DNA of 64,000 nucleotides from Nocardioides glacieisoli (lineage in GTDB: Bacteria > Actinomycetota > Actinomycetes > Propionibacteriales > Nocardioidaceae). How positions within the stretch are numbered: the first letter of the stretch is position 1; the number at the start of each line of letters is the position of its first letter. Below the pieces are notes generated by a model that saw nothing but the letters and a program-made list of their open reading frames with translations, searched no databases and was not told the DNA's origin. The stretch is taken from the NCBI RefSeq assembly GCF_004137245.1, contig NZ_SDWS01000005.1, forward strand, positions 248,001-312,000, in the 5' to 3' direction. Below, piece after piece: positions 60,824 through 64,000 of the stretch. Made by a program: the position numbers and the translations under genes.

Positions 60824-62468
60824 CGCGAGTACAGACCCCGCAGGCCACCGGCACCGAACAGGGCAAGGCGGCCACCCCCGGCTGGGTGTCGTTCGTCGGC
60901 AGCGGACCCGGCGACCCGGGCCTGCTGACGGTGCGTGCCGTGGAGCTGATCCAGACGGCCGAGGTGATCGTCACCGAGGCGCCGGACCACGTCGACCTGG
61001 TCCGCTTGGTCCTCGGCCTGCCCCTCGGCGCCGAGGGCGGCCCGGAGATCGTCGACGGAGGCTTCGGCGAGGACGGCCAGCCGCTGACCCACGCGGCCCG
61101 CGCCAAGGTCGTCGTACGCCACGGCAAGAAGCAGCGCGTCGTGCGCCTGATGACCGGCGACCCGTTCCTCTACGCCTCCGGCCCCGAGGAGGCGCAGGCC
61201 TGCGTCAAGGCCGGCGTCGGCTTCGAGGTCGTCCCCGGCGTCTCCTCCGTGAGCGCGGTCCCGGCCTACGCCGGCATCCCGCTGACCACCAAGCGCCACC
61301 GGGAGATGGCCGTCGTCACCTGCGGCGAGAAGGTCGACTGGACCGCCTACGCCGACGACCGCACGCTCGTCCTGCTCTCCGGGGTGGGCAGCATCGGTGA
61401 GACCGCGGCCGCGCTGATCGAGGCCGGTCGCTCGCCCGAGACGCCCGTCGCGGTGACCCGCGTCGGCACCACGACCGAGCAGCAGACGCTCATCTCCACC
61501 CTCGCGGCGATCGCCGCCGACGTCCGCTCGGCGCGGATCGCGCCGCCGGCGATCATCGTCATCGGCGACGTCGTCGACCTGCGCCAGACGCTGTCGTGGT
61601 TCGAGACCAAGCCGCTCTTCGGCTGGCGCGCGCTGGTGCCCCGCACCAAGGAGCAGGCCGGCTCGCTGTCGCGTCGCCTGCGGGAGTACGGCGCCGTGCC
61701 CGAGGAGGTGCCGACCATCTCGGTCGAGCCGCCGCGCAACCCGCTCCAGATGGACAAGGCCGTCCGCGGTCTCGTCGAGGGCCGCTACGAGTGGATCGCC
61801 TTCACCTCGGTCAACGCGGTCAAGGCCGTGCGCGAGAAGTTCGAGGACTACGGCCTCGACGCGCGTGCGTTCTCCGGCCTGAAGATCGCCGCCGTCGGTG
61901 ACAAGACCGCCCGGGCGATCGCCGACTGGGGCCTGCGCGCCGACCTGGTGCCGTCCGGTGAGCAGTCCGCTGCCGGCCTGCTCGAGGACTGGCCGCCCTA
62001 CGACGACGTGCTCGACCCGATCAACCGGGTCTTCCTGCCGCGCGCCGACATCGCGACCGAGAACCTCGTCGCCGGCCTGATCGACCTCGGCTGGGAGTGC
62101 GACGACGTCACGGCCTACCGCACCGTGCGCGCGACCCCGCCGCCGGCGCCGGTCCGCGACGCGATCAAGACCGGCAAGTTCGACGCCGTCGTCTTCACGT
62201 CGTCCTCGACCGTGCGCAACCTCGTCGGCATCGCCGGCAAGCCGCACCCGTCGACGATCATCGCCGTCATCGGGCCGGCCACGGCCAAGACCGCGGAGGA
62301 GCACGGCCTGCGGGTCGACGTCCTCGCGCCGTCGCCCGACGTCGAGGTCCTCGTCGACGCGCTCGCCGACTTCGGCGCCTCGCGGCGCCTCGCGATGCTG
62401 GAGGCGGGCGAGCCCGTCACCCGGCCGAGCGAGCGCACCGCCTCGGGTCGTCGGAAGGCACGCGCGAA

Positions 62469-62472
<4 letters not shown>
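60820..62472 (+). CDS. hemD: Uroporphyrinogen-III methyltransferase / synthase fusion (CobA-HemD)
   Basis: 550 residues. The N-terminal half is a SAM-dependent uroporphyrinogen-III methyltransferase ([57 protein letters not shown]), the C-terminal half (from about 265) the uroporphyrinogen-III synthase HemD ([29 protein letters not shown]). The fusion, common in actinobacteria, directs product towards both haem and sirohaem or B12. ATGA overlap with hemC. The C-terminal tail is Arg/Lys-rich. Confidence 0.95.
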
Positions 62473-63467
<995 letters not shown>

Positions 63468-63545
63468 CGTCTCCGGCCCGCTCGTCGAGCGGATTCGCCG
63501 GCTGCGGAATGCCCCTCACGCACCGCTCACCAGGGTCCGCGGCGC

Positions 63546-63684
63546 CGAGCGGTGATGGAGCCACATTTCCGGGCTGCGGAGTGTGGGTGGACCACCGCTG
63601 GCCCGCGTGTCGTCGTACGACGCGCCCGTGGGCGGTGACGGAGCCACATGCGGGCGCCGCGGAATGTGGCTGGACCACCGCTCG
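63546..63684. repeat. Composite palindromic repeat, family C copy 3
   Basis: Unit 1 at 63546-63600 and unit 2 at 63631-63684, with arms related to CGAGCGGTGRTCCAGCCACATT. The 30-nt spacer contains GCGTGTCG and ACGCGCCC and has the orientation of copy 1. It follows hemB. Confidence 0.85.
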
Positions 63685-63696
63685 GCGGCGGCGAGC

Positions 63697-64000
63697 TCAG
63701 GGGTTGAGGAGCTTGTTGGCGCAGTCCAGCAGCTCGTTGGGCCCGGTGAGCGGGAGGTCGATGACGCCCTGCAGCGTGCACTGGGCGATCGCCTCGGCGA
63801 GGGTGAGCGTCGCCGAGATCGTGGCCGTCGGGAGCGGGGGCAGCGTCGTCGGGATCGGCAGCGTCGGCGTCTGAGTCGGCGTCGGGACGACTGTCGTCGG
63901 GTTCTTCGTCGGCGTCGGCGTCTGGGTCGGAGTCTGCGTGGGCGTCTGCGTCGGAGTCTGGGTCGGCGTCTGTGTCGGCGTGGGAGTCGTCGTGGGCGAC
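63697..64000 (-). CDS. C-terminal part of a Pro/Thr-rich, probably exported protein
   Basis: About 100 residues are visible, open to the right edge, stop at 63697. A PTQT/PTPT repeat stretch (more than ten Thr-Pro units) leads into a C-terminal domain with two Cys (AIAQCTLQGVIDLP, LLDCANKLLNP). The repeats resemble glycosylated or wall-spanning linkers of exported proteins. The start lies outside the window, so neither signal peptide nor domain could be checked. Confidence 0.6.
   Translation of the reverse strand, partial: SPTTTPTPTQTPTQTPTQTPTQTPTQTPTPTKNPTTVVPTPTQTPTLPIPTTLPPLPTATISATLTLAEAIAQCTLQGVIDLPLTGPNELLDCANKLLNP

Noticed and set aside
63700..64000. Trinucleotide-like repeat at the right edge as a DNA repeat element
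   Set aside because: It encodes an in-frame Pro-Thr-Gln repeat of a protein, so the repetition is explained by coding.

Overview
The window is high-GC actinobacterial DNA with dense GTG/ATG/TTG starts, many 1-4 nt stop/start overlaps and very short intergenic gaps. Gene content and order resemble Nocardioides or a close relative in the Propionibacteriales; this placement is inferred from gene order, not from a marker search. The block from about 39.4 kb to the right edge follows the order of Mycobacterium Rv0495c-Rv0512 (Cys-rich protein, ppx, TIM-barrel isomerase, proC, excisionase-type HTH, bS22, SDR, acyltransferase, HAD phosphatase, glutaredoxin, hemA, hemC, hemD, hemB). It also carries the Streptomyces-type additions bldN/rsbN and rex.

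Layout. 0-4 kb: an ECF41 sigma factor cut by the left edge, lon and ppa. 4-14.4 kb: dacB, a DUF2342 zincin, tilS, a DUF559 nuclease-like gene between two repeat pairs, hpt, ftsH and the coupled folate genes folE-folP-folB-folK-DUF3180. 14.4-19.8 kb: a coiled-coil membrane protein, a GNAT protein and a glycine-betaine type ABC importer whose first permease is frameshifted. 19.8-23.1 kb: two glycosyltransferases and a sulfotransferase. 23.2-28.8 kb: DUF2520-panC-panD and nadB-nadC-coaX. 28.9-36.4 kb: lsr2, clpC, mutY, a secreted protein, disA and radA. 36.4-36.9 kb: a gene-free stretch ending in a strong hairpin. 36.9-50 kb: a LacI regulator, small enzymes, ppx, an isomerase, two TetR regulators, an ABC exporter, proline dehydrogenase, proC, a DinB-like protein, two paralogous membrane proteins and acuC. 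50-63.5 kb: HTH, bS22, SDR, acyltransferase, anti-sigma and BldN-like sigma factor, HAD phosphatase, acyl-CoA ligase-like gene, glutaredoxin and the rex-hemA-hemC-hemD-hemB haem operon. 63.7 kb to the edge: the end of a Pro/Thr-rich protein.

The genes are mostly housekeeping: folate, pantothenate/CoA, NAD, haem and proline synthesis, proteolysis (Lon, FtsH, ClpC), c-di-AMP synthesis and DNA repair. Candidate control elements include ClgR-like palindromes before lon and clpC, a Rex-like site over the rex promoter, and about twenty probable leaderless promoters with a TANNNT or CACAAT -10 box 6-8 nt before the start codon. In three of these the TAG stop codon of the upstream gene is the first half of the -10 box.

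The least explained feature is a set of four sequence-unrelated families of intergenic inverted repeats with REPIN-like architecture. Two families occur as direct copies on both sides of a single gene: lon, and the DUF559 nuclease-like gene. No tRNA, rRNA, CRISPR array, insertion sequence or prophage was seen.
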